Shown piece by piece: positions 43,351 to 52,255 of a stretch of 64,000 nucleotides of DNA. The stretch covers positions 1 through 64,000 of the forward strand of contig JAHBTA010000003.1 of assembly GCA_019638805.1 (NCBI GenBank), written 5' to 3'. How positions within the stretch are numbered: position 1 is the first letter of the stretch; each line of letters opens with the position of its first letter. The position numbers and the translations under genes are program-made. Below the pieces are notes generated by a model that had not been told where the DNA came from, did not search any database, and saw nothing but the letters and a program-made list of their open reading frames with translations. Source of the DNA: Microbacteriaceae bacterium. Its GTDB lineage: Bacteria; Actinomycetota; Actinomycetes; Actinomycetales; Microbacteriaceae.

Positions 43351-44907
43351 TCAGGCGGCGAGGTCGTCCTCGTCGACCGCGTCCGAGAACTCGTCCTCGT
43401 CCGCCTCGGTCTCCTGCGGCTCAGCGTCCTCGTCCGTGTCGGGAGTCACGGGGTCGAGGTCGGCGGTGGGGGTGGCCACCTGCTCGCTGAGCACGATCTG
43501 CTCGACGTCGCTGAGGGTGTAGCCCCAGGCGGCGAGCGCGGTGAAGTAGGCGCGTGCGTCCTTCGACGGCTGACGCCAGGTGTGCTTGCCGGTCGCGGCC
43601 TCATGGGCCGCCAGGGCGAGCGCGGTCAGGACGTGGCCGACCCGACCGGGCTGGTGCTCGATCAGGGCGACCAGGGAGTCCGGGCCTCCCCAGGAGAAGT
43701 CGCCGATACCGAGCAGGGTCCGGGCGAGCCGGTGCCGGTCGGTGACCTCCTTGGAGAACTGCCCGCCGCCGGTCGCCGCGGTGCGGGCGGCGAAGGCGAG
43801 CGCGTCCTTCGGGAGCGTCTTGCGGGACAGGAGCGTCGCCAGCCACGCGCGGCGGACCTTCTCGGCGGAGTCCCACGCCTTGTTGTTGGCGATCAGCTCC
43901 TTCCGCTCGGCTTTCTGCTCGTCGGTCCACGGGGTGTTCGCGGTGCCGTCCGCCTTGCGCTTCTTCAGCCCCCACTTCTTCCAGTCGGTGACGAAGTGGC
44001 CGACCTCGATGCCGCGCCAGGACTCCCGGACGGCGAAGCGGTGCCCGTCGCCGCTGAGGTAGTTGGCCTCGGTGATGGCGGTGCCGTCGGTCTTGGTGAG
44101 GTCGGCGAACGGGCGGGTGTCCTTGTCGTCGTAGGACGGCCACGCGATCTGGTGGTAGCCCTGCTCGGTGAGGCGCTTGACGGTCGCCTCGGCCTCCGCC
44201 TTCGCGTCCTTGCGGTCGCGCTGGCGCTGGGCCTCGTGGGCGAAGTCGCCGTCGCCGTACTCGGCGGCACGCCGGAGCGCCTTCACCGCGTCCGGGTCGC
44301 CCTCGAACTCGGCGATCACGAGCGCCTGCTCGAAGGTGACCTCGAACTTGGCGACCGCGGCCTTCGCCGCCTCGTTGGCCGCGACCGCGACCGCGGCCTT
44401 CACCCGGGCCGGCTTGACCGCCAACTCCTTGGCGATCATGGTCGGAGTGAGTCCTTCCAGCGTGAGCTGGTGCAGGGCGGCGGCCTCCTCGGTCTCCGTC
44501 AGCCCCGAACGCTGCTCGTTGGCGATCATCTGCTGGATGATGCGGAGCCGAGCCTCGTCCCTGGCCGGGACGAGATACGCCGGGATGGCGGTGCGGCCCG
44601 CCTGGACGGCGGCGAGCACGCGGCGCTGGCCGTCGCGAACGACGATGGTGCCGTCGTCCTCCTGGTAGGCGAGGACCGGGATGAGGACGCCGTGGCGCTT
44701 GATCGTACGGACGAACGCCGCGTCCAGGGCGACCTGGGTGCGGACGTTCGCCTCGATCTTCACGGTGGCGGGGTCGACCTGGACGACGGCGATGCCGTCG
44801 AGCGCGTCAGCGGGGGTGTCCTCGTCGGTGTCCAGGGCCTCCACGTCGTCGACCTCGGGGGTCGGCTCATCGATGGCCTCGGGCTGAATGGTGTCGATGG
44901 TGGTCAT
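43351..44907 (-). CDS. parB: ParB/Spo0J-like partition or regulatory protein
   Basis: 518 aa from MTTIDTIQPEAIDE; the longer frame overlaps ssb. An acidic N-terminus, then a ParB-N domain (PATVKIEANVRTQ, IVVRDGQRRVLAAVQAGR, ANEQRSGLTETEEAAALHQL) and an HTH (LTPTMIAKELAVKPARVKAA). A long C-terminal part is specific to plasmid ParB-like proteins and ends in a very acidic tail. No ParA is in the window. It binds centromere-like sites and hydrolyses CTP in related proteins. Confidence 0.85.
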   Translation of the reverse strand: MTTIDTIQPEAIDEPTPEVDDVEALDTDEDTPADALDGIAVVQVDPATVKIEANVRTQVALDAAFVRTIKRHGVLIPVLAYQEDDGTIVVRDGQRRVLAAVQAGRTAIPAYLVPARDEARLRIIQQMIANEQRSGLTETEEAAALHQLTLEGLTPTMIAKELAVKPARVKAAVAVAANEAAKAAVAKFEVTFEQALVIAEFEGDPDAVKALRRAAEYGDGDFAHEAQRQRDRKDAKAEAEATVKRLTEQGYHQIAWPSYDDKDTRPFADLTKTDGTAITEANYLSGDGHRFAVRESWRGIEVGHFVTDWKKWGLKKRKADGTANTPWTDEQKAERKELIANNKAWDSAEKVRRAWLATLLSRKTLPKDALAFAARTAATGGGQFSKEVTDRHRLARTLLGIGDFSWGGPDSLVALIEHQPGRVGHVLTALALAAHEAATGKHTWRQPSKDARAYFTALAAWGYTLSDVEQIVLSEQVATPTADLDPVTPDTDEDAEPQETEADEDEFSDAVDEDDLAA

Positions 44908-44984
44908 TGCTGTCTCCTTTTTTTCGTTGGGTTGGGTGTTGCGGGTCCGGCGGGCGGCTCGGCCGGGAGCCGCCCGCCGGGGTC

Positions 44985-45422
44985 TCATGCGGCGACGGCC
45001 TCGGACGGCGCGTCGGCGGACTCGGTGTCGGGGGCGGGCGCGTCGTCCTCGACGGGGACGGCCTGCTCGCGCTGGCGGGTGAATCGGCTGATGCCCCAGC
45101 CGAGGTCGTGGCCGATGGCCTCCGCCTCGACCTCGACGACGCGGCCCGACTTCTCGCCAGCGGACCAGTCGCGGATGCGGACCCGCCCGCTGACGATGAC
45201 GCGCTCGCCCTTGTTCAGCGACGCGGCGGCATTGATCGCCAAGGCGCGGAAGGCGACGACGGTGTACCAGTTGGTCTCGCCGTCGACCCACGCCTGGGCC
45301 TGGCGGCTGTAGTACCGCTGGGTCGACGCGAACCGGAACGACGTGATCGCCATGCCCTCGGCGGTGACGATGTGCTTCGGGTCCGTGGCGACGGTCCCGG
45401 TGATGGTGATGTGGTCAGACAT
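44985..45422 (-). CDS. ssb: Single-stranded DNA-binding protein
   Basis: 145 aa. OB-fold with TGTVATDPKHIVTAEG, ITSFRFASTQRYYS, NWYTVVAFRALA and GERVIVSGRVRIRDW; short acidic tail ending EAVAA rather than the DDDIPF type. It coats transferred single strands. Transcribed with parB. Confidence 0.88.
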   Translation of the reverse strand: MSDHITITGTVATDPKHIVTAEGMAITSFRFASTQRYYSRQAQAWVDGETNWYTVVAFRALAINAAASLNKGERVIVSGRVRIRDWSAGEKSGRVVEVEAEAIGHDLGWGISRFTRQREQAVPVEDDAPAPDTESADAPSEAVAA

Positions 45423-45491
45423 TTCTGCTTCCTCTCAGGAATCGGATACGGTCAGGGCTTGGGCTTCGGAACCGTGAACCCCTCACCCCCT

Positions 45492-45505
45492 GTGCCTTTC
45501 GGCAC
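45492..45505. other. Short hairpin in ssb-ardC intergenic region
   Basis: GTGCC-TTTC-GGCAC, 5-bp stem. The intergenic stretch 45423-45897 (475 bp) holds no supported gene; divergent promoters and possibly oriT would be expected here. Confidence 0.35.
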
Positions 45506-45599
45506 CCGCCGAACCTTCCCGGAGGGGACGGCTGTCAAGGGACCGTGGAATACCGGACCGTGCGACGAAGGAGCGCGGGAGGATATGCCGCGAAAGCCC

Positions 45600-45627
45600 T
45601 TGACGGCCGGCACCGCAGGGATACGAT
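45600..45627 (+). promoter_or_regulatory. Promoter for the ardC operon
   Basis: TTGACG, 16-bp spacer, TACGAT: a good sigma-70-type match on the plus strand, about 270 nt before ardC. Confidence 0.55.
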
Positions 45628-45897
45628 CGACGGCCGAAATGGCGCCCCGCCCCTGACAAATTCGCACGCCCCGTAGCCGGCCAAGCTGCACGTTGTTTGC
45701 CCGCATCGTGGCGGCACACCAGGCGTGATCAGCCAGAAACCATGCGTGGACTGTCAGCTTCGGCCGCTTCGCGGCGCGCCTGCGAGATCCCGGGTTAGGC
45801 AAGTCAGGCGGCCCGGCGCCGACCGGGCGAACCCCCAGCACCTCGATGACGAGGACCGCGTCGGACTCCCCGCCGCGGCAGGCGAAAGGGGAACCGC

Positions 45898-46953
45898 GTG
45901 CCAAGGGACTACAACCCAGAGGACGCAGCGGCCGCGCGCCAGGAGAAGCTCGACGAGCTCCAGGCGCGCATCGAGTCGGCGGTCGAGGATCTCGTCACCG
46001 GCGACGACTGGATCAAGGCGATCGCGTTCGCCGCGAAGTTCCGGTCGCGGTCGTTCCTCAACACGATGGCGATCTGGGTGCAGCACCAGGACGCCTACGA
46101 GAAGGGGCTCGTGCCGAGCCCGGAGCCGACCTACGTCGCAGGCTTCAAGCAGTGGCAGTCGCTCGGCCGCTTCGTGCAGAAGGGACAGCCCGGGTACGCG
46201 ATCCTCGCGCCGGTGACCGCGACCTTTGTCTCGGACAACCCGGGATCCGGCGAATGGCGTCGACTCGAGCGCGGCGAGGCCCCGAAGCCCGGTGAGGTCC
46301 TGAGCAGGCGGCTCGTCGGAGTGAAGCCCGCGTATGTGTGGGACGCCTCGCAGACCGGTGGCGACGGCGCCGTGCCGATCCGACCAACCCCGACGCTCCT
46401 CGAAGGCGAAGCTCCCGCTGGCCTCTGGGATGGGATCGCTGCACGGCTGTCCGCGCTGGGCTACGCGCTCGAAGACGTGGCGAATGCTGCCGAGATCAAC
46501 GGGGCGAACGGGCAGACCAACTACGCCACGAAGCTCGTGTCCGTCCGACTCGACATGGACGACGCGGCACGAGTGAAGACGCTGGCTCATGAACTCGGGC
46601 ATGTCCTGCTCACCGCGCCCGACAACCCCGACGCAAGCCGCCATCGCGGGATCAGCGAGGTCGAGGCCGAGTCCTTCGCCGCGATGATGTGCGCCTGCTA
46701 CGGCATGGACTCGACCGGCTACACGGTCCCGTATGTGGCCGGATGGGCCGAGACCGTGAAGGACAAGACGCCGCTCGCAGTGATGCGAGACACCGGCGAG
46801 CGAGTTCGATACACAGTGCTCGCCGAGCTCGACCACCTGCCGACTCCGGGCATCGACGACGGCACGCCACCAGGGCTCGAAGAGCGCAAGCCCGTCTCAA
46901 TCGCGCCGACCGCCCGACGCGACTCGGCCGCCCTTGAGTCGGTCGGGCTGTGA
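45898..46953 (+). CDS. ArdC-like antirestriction protein
   Basis: 351 aa, GTG start at 45898. The N-terminal ArdC domain (DUF1738-like; FRSRSFLNTMAIWVQHQDAY, GFKQWQSLGRFVQKGQPGYA) binds single-stranded DNA. The metallopeptidase-like C-terminal domain has HELGH in LAHELGHVLLTAP and a downstream Glu in SEVEAESFA. It protects entering plasmid DNA from host restriction. First gene of a long plus-strand operon. Confidence 0.88.
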   Translation: MPRDYNPEDAAAARQEKLDELQARIESAVEDLVTGDDWIKAIAFAAKFRSRSFLNTMAIWVQHQDAYEKGLVPSPEPTYVAGFKQWQSLGRFVQKGQPGYAILAPVTATFVSDNPGSGEWRRLERGEAPKPGEVLSRRLVGVKPAYVWDASQTGGDGAVPIRPTPTLLEGEAPAGLWDGIAARLSALGYALEDVANAAEINGANGQTNYATKLVSVRLDMDDAARVKTLAHELGHVLLTAPDNPDASRHRGISEVEAESFAAMMCACYGMDSTGYTVPYVAGWAETVKDKTPLAVMRDTGERVRYTVLAELDHLPTPGIDDGTPPGLEERKPVSIAPTARRDSAALESVGL

Positions 46954-47642
46954 GCCGCGCAGCCGGCCGGAGCTGGGTCGCGATCGTCGCGATCCTCGGC
47001 ACCGCAGCGATCGGAATCGGCGCCTTCTGGCTCTCCTTCCGGGCGTTGTCCGACCTTGCGGGCCGCGCGGGCATCCCCGGCGAGCTCGGCTGGGTGTGGG
47101 CTGCGATCGTCGATGGGGTCATCGTCACCTCCACCGTCGCCGCGGTCGCACTCGACAAGTCAGGGTGGCGGGCGGTCTGGTTCGCGTGGCTGCTGCTCGC
47201 GCTGAGCGCGGTGGTCTCCGTCGTCGCCAACGTCGTCCACGCGATTCTGAGCACCGACGGCACGATCGACGCCCTGCTCGTCGGGGCGATCGCAGCCGTC
47301 CCGCCACTGGTACTCCTCGCCATGACGCATCTCACCGTGGTGGTGGTCCGGCATGCACGGCCGGCCACGGACGGTCTGCCAGTCGAGGAGCCCGAGATCG
47401 AGCTGCCCGACTTCCTGCGCTCGGCATTCACCGAACCGTCACCACCGACGCCCGACCCGCGGCCACGCCGATCGAAGCCGGTAGCGCTACCGGCGACGAG
47501 CGATCTGCGCGGCCGGGCCGAAGAACTCCGCGCGGAAGGCCACAGCAACTCGCAGATCGCACGCGAACTCGGGGTGCACAAGTCGACGGTAGGCCGCTGG
47601 TTCCTCCCCAGCACCTCCGAAGTGGACGACACCGATGAGTGA
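46950..47642 (+). CDS. DUF2637 membrane protein with C-terminal HTH
   Basis: 230 aa, GTG start overlapping the ardC stop. Four hydrophobic helices in residues 8-130 (WVAIVAILGTAAIGIGAFWL, WAAIVDGVIVTSTVAAVALD and so on) match the DUF2637 (SpdB-like) proteins of actinobacterial plasmids. After a linker it ends in a helix-turn-helix, SNSQIARELGVHKSTVGRW. It may couple membrane state with gene control. Confidence 0.75.
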   Translation: MSRAAGRSWVAIVAILGTAAIGIGAFWLSFRALSDLAGRAGIPGELGWVWAAIVDGVIVTSTVAAVALDKSGWRAVWFAWLLLALSAVVSVVANVVHAILSTDGTIDALLVGAIAAVPPLVLLAMTHLTVVVVRHARPATDGLPVEEPEIELPDFLRSAFTEPSPPTPDPRPRRSKPVALPATSDLRGRAEELRAEGHSNSQIARELGVHKSTVGRWFLPSTSEVDDTDE

Positions 47643-48021
47643 CCCTCGCATCACGCCGCGCTCGGCGGCATTCCAGCAGCAGCCGAAGATCGAAGCTGCT
47701 TCGCAGGTGCACGCGAGCGAGTTCGCGACGCACGGCGACCCCTCGCTCGCCGCGAAGAGTCGGGCCGGGGCGCCGACCGACGCCGGGAACGATCGCGTGC
47801 AGGTCGAGTGGACCTACCCGTCCGAGATCGCCAACCGCCTCGTCGCCCGCGGGATGTCCGCCGGGGCCGACGTGGCGCTGCGCGCCCGCGCCTGGCTGAA
47901 GCAGCGCGGCCAGCGCACCGCTTCGCCGACCGCCGCCGGCGACGACACACCCCCGCCCAACCGACCCTCCGGTCGCCGCACACCCGTGCGAGACGACCCG
48001 GGCAGGGGCCTCTCGATGTAG
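47635..48021 (+). CDS. Hypothetical protein
   Basis: 128 aa; overlaps the previous gene by 8 nt. The middle part (VEWTYPSEIANRLVARGMSA, GADVALRARAWLK) is helical and resembles a small DNA-binding motif; the ends are disordered. No family recognised. Confidence 0.6.
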   Translation: MSDPRITPRSAAFQQQPKIEAASQVHASEFATHGDPSLAAKSRAGAPTDAGNDRVQVEWTYPSEIANRLVARGMSAGADVALRARAWLKQRGQRTASPTAAGDDTPPPNRPSGRRTPVRDDPGRGLSM

Positions 48022-48085
48022 ACGCCATGCCTCCCACCCATCGCCACGAGCCCAGGTGCGCCTCCGCCGCGCATGAGGGCTGTGG

Positions 48086-48120
48086 GGTGCGATCCGCACC
48101 TCCCTGGCGAAGGGAGCACC
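48086..48120 (+). promoter_or_regulatory. Hairpins around the ribosome-binding site of the 48123 gene
   Basis: GGTGCG-ATC-CGCACC (48086-48100) followed by CTCCC, 7-nt loop, GGGAG (48100-48116). GGGAG is the ribosome-binding site, 6 nt before ATG. GGTGC can alternatively pair with GCACC at 48116-48120. The same SD-in-stem plan occurs before the homologous gene at 35801. Confidence 0.55.
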
Positions 48121-48122
48121 AC

Positions 48123-48998
48123 ATGGACGACACCGAGGGGGTGGAGCCGTCGTTCACCACGAGCGACGGGCTTCGCCGACTGATCCAGCGACTCAACACC
48201 GAGGCGAACGGACCGCGACCAAGTCTCGGCAGGACGATGGAGCCTGAGGCTCGGCGAGCGACGCTCGCCGAGCTGGCCGCTCGGGCAGAACTCGACCGAG
48301 AGACCGCGGCGTTGTTCGCGTATATCGTCCGCCGGTACGCGCAGCTGTGCCGGAAGTGGGACCGCGACCCTTCGGATGCTGCGCTCGCCGCATTCGAGGC
48401 GATGCAGGGCGAGTACATCCTCGGGGCCGACGACCCGTGGGCGATCATCACCGTCGCGGTGCGGTCGTCCGTGATCTCCGAGGCGCAGAGCGAGAAGCTC
48501 CTCATCTCGCCGGACCGGGCACGGCAAGGCGACACGGTCGACTGGGACTCCCCCGTGCGCGCCGGAGAGCACGAGGAGTTCCTGTTCGGGCTCGCGCCGG
48601 ATCGTGACAGCGCCGAGCCGGAGTCCCCTACCTGGGCGCACATCCACCGCGTGCTCACCAAGCTGTTCGCCGACTTCCGGTGGGACCGCGGGGTCATCGA
48701 CCTCGCCGTCACCTACGTCCTCAACCGACTGCTCGCCTCGGGCGACCCTGGCCGCGCGCACGAGCACCTGCGACGCGATCTGTCGATGCCCGCGCAGCTC
48801 GACATGAGCACCGCCCGGTGGCGTGCCTTCCTCCGTATCCTCTTCGATGCCCGCGCGACGGCGAACGGCCCCGTCCGGCGCGGGCTGCTGCACCGGGTGG
48901 CCCTGCTCGATCCGAACGGCGACCTCGACGAACTCGTCGAAGAGCTCGCCGACGACAGCGAGCTCATCGCCGCGATGAAAGCCGCCAGGAGCCTCTGA
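48123..48998 (+). CDS. Conserved mobile-element protein, homologue of the 35801 gene
   Basis: 291 aa, helical. It shares with the inner-element gene at 35801 the order AALAAFEAMQGEYILGADDP then PWAIITVAVRSSVISEAQSE, and the C-terminal WRAFLRILFDAR segment. Function unknown. Its stop overlaps the following ParB-like gene (TGATG), so the pair may act together in replication or maintenance. Confidence 0.7.
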   Translation: MDDTEGVEPSFTTSDGLRRLIQRLNTEANGPRPSLGRTMEPEARRATLAELAARAELDRETAALFAYIVRRYAQLCRKWDRDPSDAALAAFEAMQGEYILGADDPWAIITVAVRSSVISEAQSEKLLISPDRARQGDTVDWDSPVRAGEHEEFLFGLAPDRDSAEPESPTWAHIHRVLTKLFADFRWDRGVIDLAVTYVLNRLLASGDPGRAHEHLRRDLSMPAQLDMSTARWRAFLRILFDARATANGPVRRGLLHRVALLDPNGDLDELVEELADDSELIAAMKAARSL

Positions 48999-50026
48999 TG
49001 GCCGCCGACGGGTACGTCGCACTCGATCGGGTCGTCGACACGATCGACGAAGGCATCCGCATCCGCACCGAGCCCGGGGACCTGACCGCGCTGTGCGACT
49101 CCATCGCGAAGCTCGGGCTGCTGCAGCCGATCACGATCACACCGGACGGCCTGCTCATCTGCGGGTTCCGCCGACTGCGCGCGGTGAAGGCCCTCGGCTG
49201 GCGCACCGTGAAGGTCTGGGTGCGATCCGGCATCTCCACCGACGTGGAACGGCTCCTCGCCGAGCACGACGAGAACGTCGTTCGCCAGGACTTCTCGCCG
49301 CTGGAACTCGCGCGGATGTACGAGGCGCTGAAGAAGGCATATGCCGACGAGGCAGAAGCCGCGAAATCACTGCCGAACCGAGACGAACTCGGCCGCATCA
49401 CCGGCGGTACAAAAGTTGGGCCACAGGGCAGATCGGATCAACGGGCAGCGCTTGCGGTGACAGGTAAGCGCTCAGAGGTCAGTCTGGAGCGTGTCCTCGA
49501 GGTCGAACGGATCGCGGGAGATCCCGAGGTCCCCGATACCGTTCGGGCGATTGCGGTTGAGCAGGTCGAGGTGCTGGCCCGGTCGCACAATGTCGCGCTC
49601 GCCTACGGCCTGGTGAAGCGCGCCGAAGCGATTCACGAACTCCAGCAGGCACTCGCCGAGGACGACCTCACCGAGACGATGCAGGAAGAGATCGAGCGCC
49701 GCCAGCGCGAGCTCGAGGAAGCTGAGTCGGGCGTGGAGATGATGGCCCTCGCGAAGGCGGCACTGAAGCGCGCCCGCGAGGCGAAGCGCCGTCCCGGCGC
49801 CGGTCTTCCCGCCGACGCGCCGGCCGGACGCTACCCGCCGATCAATCCCGGCCGATGGGTGCCTCGCGCCTTCGTCTCGCTCCTCAACGAGACCGACTAC
49901 TGGTGGCTCCGCGTGGACCCGCAGGACATCGGTGCAGGTCTTAGCGACGCCCAGTGGGATCAGTTCGAGGACTGGGTCGGCCAGGCGGTCACGTTCCGAA
50001 ACGCGGCGCGGGCGCACCGGAGATGA
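48998..50026 (+). CDS. ParB-N domain protein
   Basis: 342 aa. ParB/sulfiredoxin-type nuclease fold at the N-terminus (GLLQPITITPDGLLICGFRR, LRAVKALGWRTVKVW, EHDENVVRQDFSPLELARMY). HTH-like and coiled-coil regions follow (TETMQEEIERRQRELEEAES), then a C-terminal unit with the Trp-rich NETDYWWLRVD. A second ParB-like protein beside that at 43351, with a different architecture. It may be a replication or partition factor of the element. Confidence 0.78.
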   Translation: MAADGYVALDRVVDTIDEGIRIRTEPGDLTALCDSIAKLGLLQPITITPDGLLICGFRRLRAVKALGWRTVKVWVRSGISTDVERLLAEHDENVVRQDFSPLELARMYEALKKAYADEAEAAKSLPNRDELGRITGGTKVGPQGRSDQRAALAVTGKRSEVSLERVLEVERIAGDPEVPDTVRAIAVEQVEVLARSHNVALAYGLVKRAEAIHELQQALAEDDLTETMQEEIERRQRELEEAESGVEMMALAKAALKRAREAKRRPGAGLPADAPAGRYPPINPGRWVPRAFVSLLNETDYWWLRVDPQDIGAGLSDAQWDQFEDWVGQAVTFRNAARAHRR

Positions 50027-50057
50027 CAGTCGCGGAGTCGCCCGGCACCTTTCCGTC

Positions 50058-50708
50058 GTGAGACTGAACCGCCGATCGATCATCCTCATCGCCGCCGTGA
50101 GCGGTGTGTTCGTCGTCCTTGCGGGGGTAGGGATCTACGGACTGATCATCGGGCCGCGCCAGCCGCACACCCCTCCCGCGGCGGAGCCGTCGTCCCGGCC
50201 GACGACGGCTCCGCCACTCGCCGCCGATCCCCTGCGTCCGATCGCGTCGACCGGCGACGCCGAGGCATTCGCCGAGTCGCTCGCCCACGCCATCTTCGAC
50301 TGGGACACCGCCGACAACGTGACGCCGGCCGAACTGATCGACCACGCGCTGACCGTCGCGGACCCGACCGGCTTCGAGACCCCCGGCTTCCGTGAAGATC
50401 TCACCTCGTACCTGCCGACGAAGGAGCAGTGGAGCGTGCTGCGACAGTTCGATACGGCCCAGTCGCTCACGATCGACTCGCTCGAGGTACCGGCCTCGTG
50501 GGCCGCCATCGCCGCTGACCCCGCGAACGAGATCGTCGACGGCACCGTGGCCGTGACGATCACAGGTACGCGCACCCGCACCGGCGGGTGGAACGGAGAA
50601 GCGTCGATGAAGACGTACCCGGTCGAGTTCACGATGTTCGTCTCCTGCCCCGACGACGGCCACTGCTCCGTGCTGCGCTTGTCGCAGCTCGGCGCCGCGC
50701 TGCACTGA
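50058..50708 (+). CDS. Single-pass membrane protein of the transfer cluster
   Basis: 216 aa from GTG 50058. A short cytoplasmic start, one membrane helix (IILIAAVSGVFVVLAGVGIY), a Pro-rich linker and an extracytoplasmic domain (LRPIASTGDAEAFAESLAHA to the end). Topology resembles VirB8/TcpC-type transfer proteins, but sequence similarity is not evident. Confidence 0.65.
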   Translation: MRLNRRSIILIAAVSGVFVVLAGVGIYGLIIGPRQPHTPPAAEPSSRPTTAPPLAADPLRPIASTGDAEAFAESLAHAIFDWDTADNVTPAELIDHALTVADPTGFETPGFREDLTSYLPTKEQWSVLRQFDTAQSLTIDSLEVPASWAAIAADPANEIVDGTVAVTITGTRTRTGGWNGEASMKTYPVEFTMFVSCPDDGHCSVLRLSQLGAALH

Positions 50709-50717
50709 GGCACACCG

Positions 50718-51344
50718 ATGAAGGCTGTCCTCGCGTTCTTCGCGGTCGCGATCCTCGGCGGACCGGTCGCCGCCCTGATGGGGATCGGCCTGATCGTCGT
50801 TCCCGCCGGAGACTGCGCCCCGGCGCCGGTCCCGACGTCCTCGGAGAGCGCCGACCCGTCGATCCCGGAGACGACCCGGATCGTCATGCCGCTGCCAGCC
50901 GGCACCTACTCGATCTCGGACACGTACGGGTGGCGGAACGACCCGATCACCGGCGAGCGGGCATTCCACGGCGGCACCGACTTCCCGGCCGCGGCCGGCG
51001 CCCCGATCCTCTCGGCGACCGATGGCGTCGTCGTGGTCGCCGAACCGAGCGGCGGTTTCGGAAACCTCGTCGTGGTCGAGTCCACCGTCGACGGGGCACC
51101 GCTCGCGCTCGGATACGCGCACATCCGCGACGGCGGCACGCTCGTCGCGGTCGGGCAGGTCGTCCAGGCCGGCCAGCAGATCGCCGAAATCGGCACGACC
51201 GGGCACTCGACCGGGCCGCACCTGCACTTCCAGATCGAGCCGGGCCACTGGGGCGACGCGACGATCAACTCGCTGACGTGGCTCCAGGATCACGACGCCG
51301 AGGGCATCAGCGACTACCTCCCGGCGGTGAAGACATGCGCCTGA
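50718..51344 (+). CDS. M23-family peptidoglycan endopeptidase
   Basis: 208 aa. N-terminal membrane segment, then an LytM domain: zinc ligands in HGGTDF (HxxxD) and HLHF, with GYAHIRDGG between. It opens the cell wall locally so the transfer channel can assemble, the VirB1 role in Gram-positive systems. Confidence 0.88.
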   Translation: MKAVLAFFAVAILGGPVAALMGIGLIVVPAGDCAPAPVPTSSESADPSIPETTRIVMPLPAGTYSISDTYGWRNDPITGERAFHGGTDFPAAAGAPILSATDGVVVVAEPSGGFGNLVVVESTVDGAPLALGYAHIRDGGTLVAVGQVVQAGQQIAEIGTTGHSTGPHLHFQIEPGHWGDATINSLTWLQDHDAEGISDYLPAVKTCA

Positions 51345-51610
51345 CCGACGTGACCCCTGACTTCGACGCCATCGACGGCACGACCGGACTGCGGGAGGCG
51401 ATCGGCGCACTCATGACCTTCGTGCTCATCGCCGCCGTCTGCATGCTCGTCTACTCCGCCGTCGCCTGGGCACTGTCCGAGTCCCACGGCAACTACCAGG
51501 GCGCCCAACGTGGCAAGGTCGGCGTCCTGGTCTCGGTGCTTACCGCGGCCGTCGCCGGTGCCGGGCTGGCGTGGCTCAACTTCCTCATCGGCGTCGGTGG
51601 GTCGCTGTAG
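51335..51610 (+). CDS. DUF6112-type small membrane protein (paralogue 1)
   Basis: 91 aa from ATG 51335, overlapping the previous gene. Two membrane helices around a conserved loop (GKVGVLVSVLTAAVAGAGLA). A close paralogue at 54480 shares the RGKxGVL motif and layout. The topology matches VirB2/TcpD-like pilin or channel subunits (inference). Confidence 0.72.
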   Translation: MRLTDVTPDFDAIDGTTGLREAIGALMTFVLIAAVCMLVYSAVAWALSESHGNYQGAQRGKVGVLVSVLTAAVAGAGLAWLNFLIGVGGSL

Positions 51611-51650
51611 CCTCGAAGGGTCGAGCCCGGTCGACATCCTGAGACGTACC

Positions 51651-51678
51651 GTTGTTCGCTATCATTATCTAGCAACAG
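51651..51678 (+). promoter_or_regulatory. AT-rich operator upstream of abiEi
   Basis: Interrupted palindrome with core GCTA-TCATTATC-TAGC and outer TTG/CAA pairs, in a locally AT-rich patch 26 nt before the abiEi start. Expected binding site for AbiEi, which represses its own promoter; TATCAT may be the -10 box. Confidence 0.5.
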
Positions 51679-51703
51679 TTCGTATCAAGCAGGAGGTGAC
51701 GCC

Positions 51704-52255
51704 ATGACGACCGCCATCACGCCGGAGCGCGCGAGCACGTCGCGCGCCTCCTTCTATCGCGCTGCCCGAGCCGGGAACTACGAGCGGATCGCGCGCGGCA
51801 TCTACATCACCCCCGACGCGCCTCCGGCCGACTATGACCTGATCGAAGCGGCGACCCGCCGCGCCGACGCGACGATCTGCCTGACCTCGGCGCTCGCCCA
51901 GCACGACCTGATCGACACGATCCCAGCCCAGCTGCACATCGCCATCCCCAGCCGGTCGCGCACCCCGGCGACCGCCGGCGCGATCCAGTGGCACCAGTTC
52001 GACCGGGCGACCTTCGCCCTCGGCAGGGAGATCATCCCGATCGAGGGCACCGACCTGACCATCGGCCGATACTCGGCGGAGCGCTCAATCGCCGATGCGT
52101 TCCGCCTGCGCGGCGAGATCGGCTACGAGATCGCGAGAGACGCGCTGAAGGAATGGCTGCGACGCGGGGGCAAGCCCGCGGCACTGCTCGAGCTCGCCGA
52201 AGAGCTGCCGCGAGCGAAGCAGCCGATGCTCACCGCACTGGAGCTGCTCGCATGA
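51704..52255 (+). CDS. abiEi: AbiEi antitoxin
   Basis: 183 aa with a strong AGGAGGTG site. N-terminal winged HTH (STSRASFYRAARAGNYERIA, RGIYI) and AbiEi domain (ICLTSALAQHDLIDTIPAQL, HIAIP). It is the type IV antitoxin and autorepressor that counteracts AbiEii. Its stop overlaps the toxin gene by 4 nt. Confidence 0.9.
   Translation: MTTAITPERASTSRASFYRAARAGNYERIARGIYITPDAPPADYDLIEAATRRADATICLTSALAQHDLIDTIPAQLHIAIPSRSRTPATAGAIQWHQFDRATFALGREIIPIEGTDLTIGRYSAERSIADAFRLRGEIGYEIARDALKEWLRRGGKPAALLELAEELPRAKQPMLTALELLA

Noticed and set aside
45452..45904. 150-codon minus-strand frame between ssb and ardC
   Set aside because: No ribosome-binding site and implausible composition; it overlaps a good plus-strand promoter.
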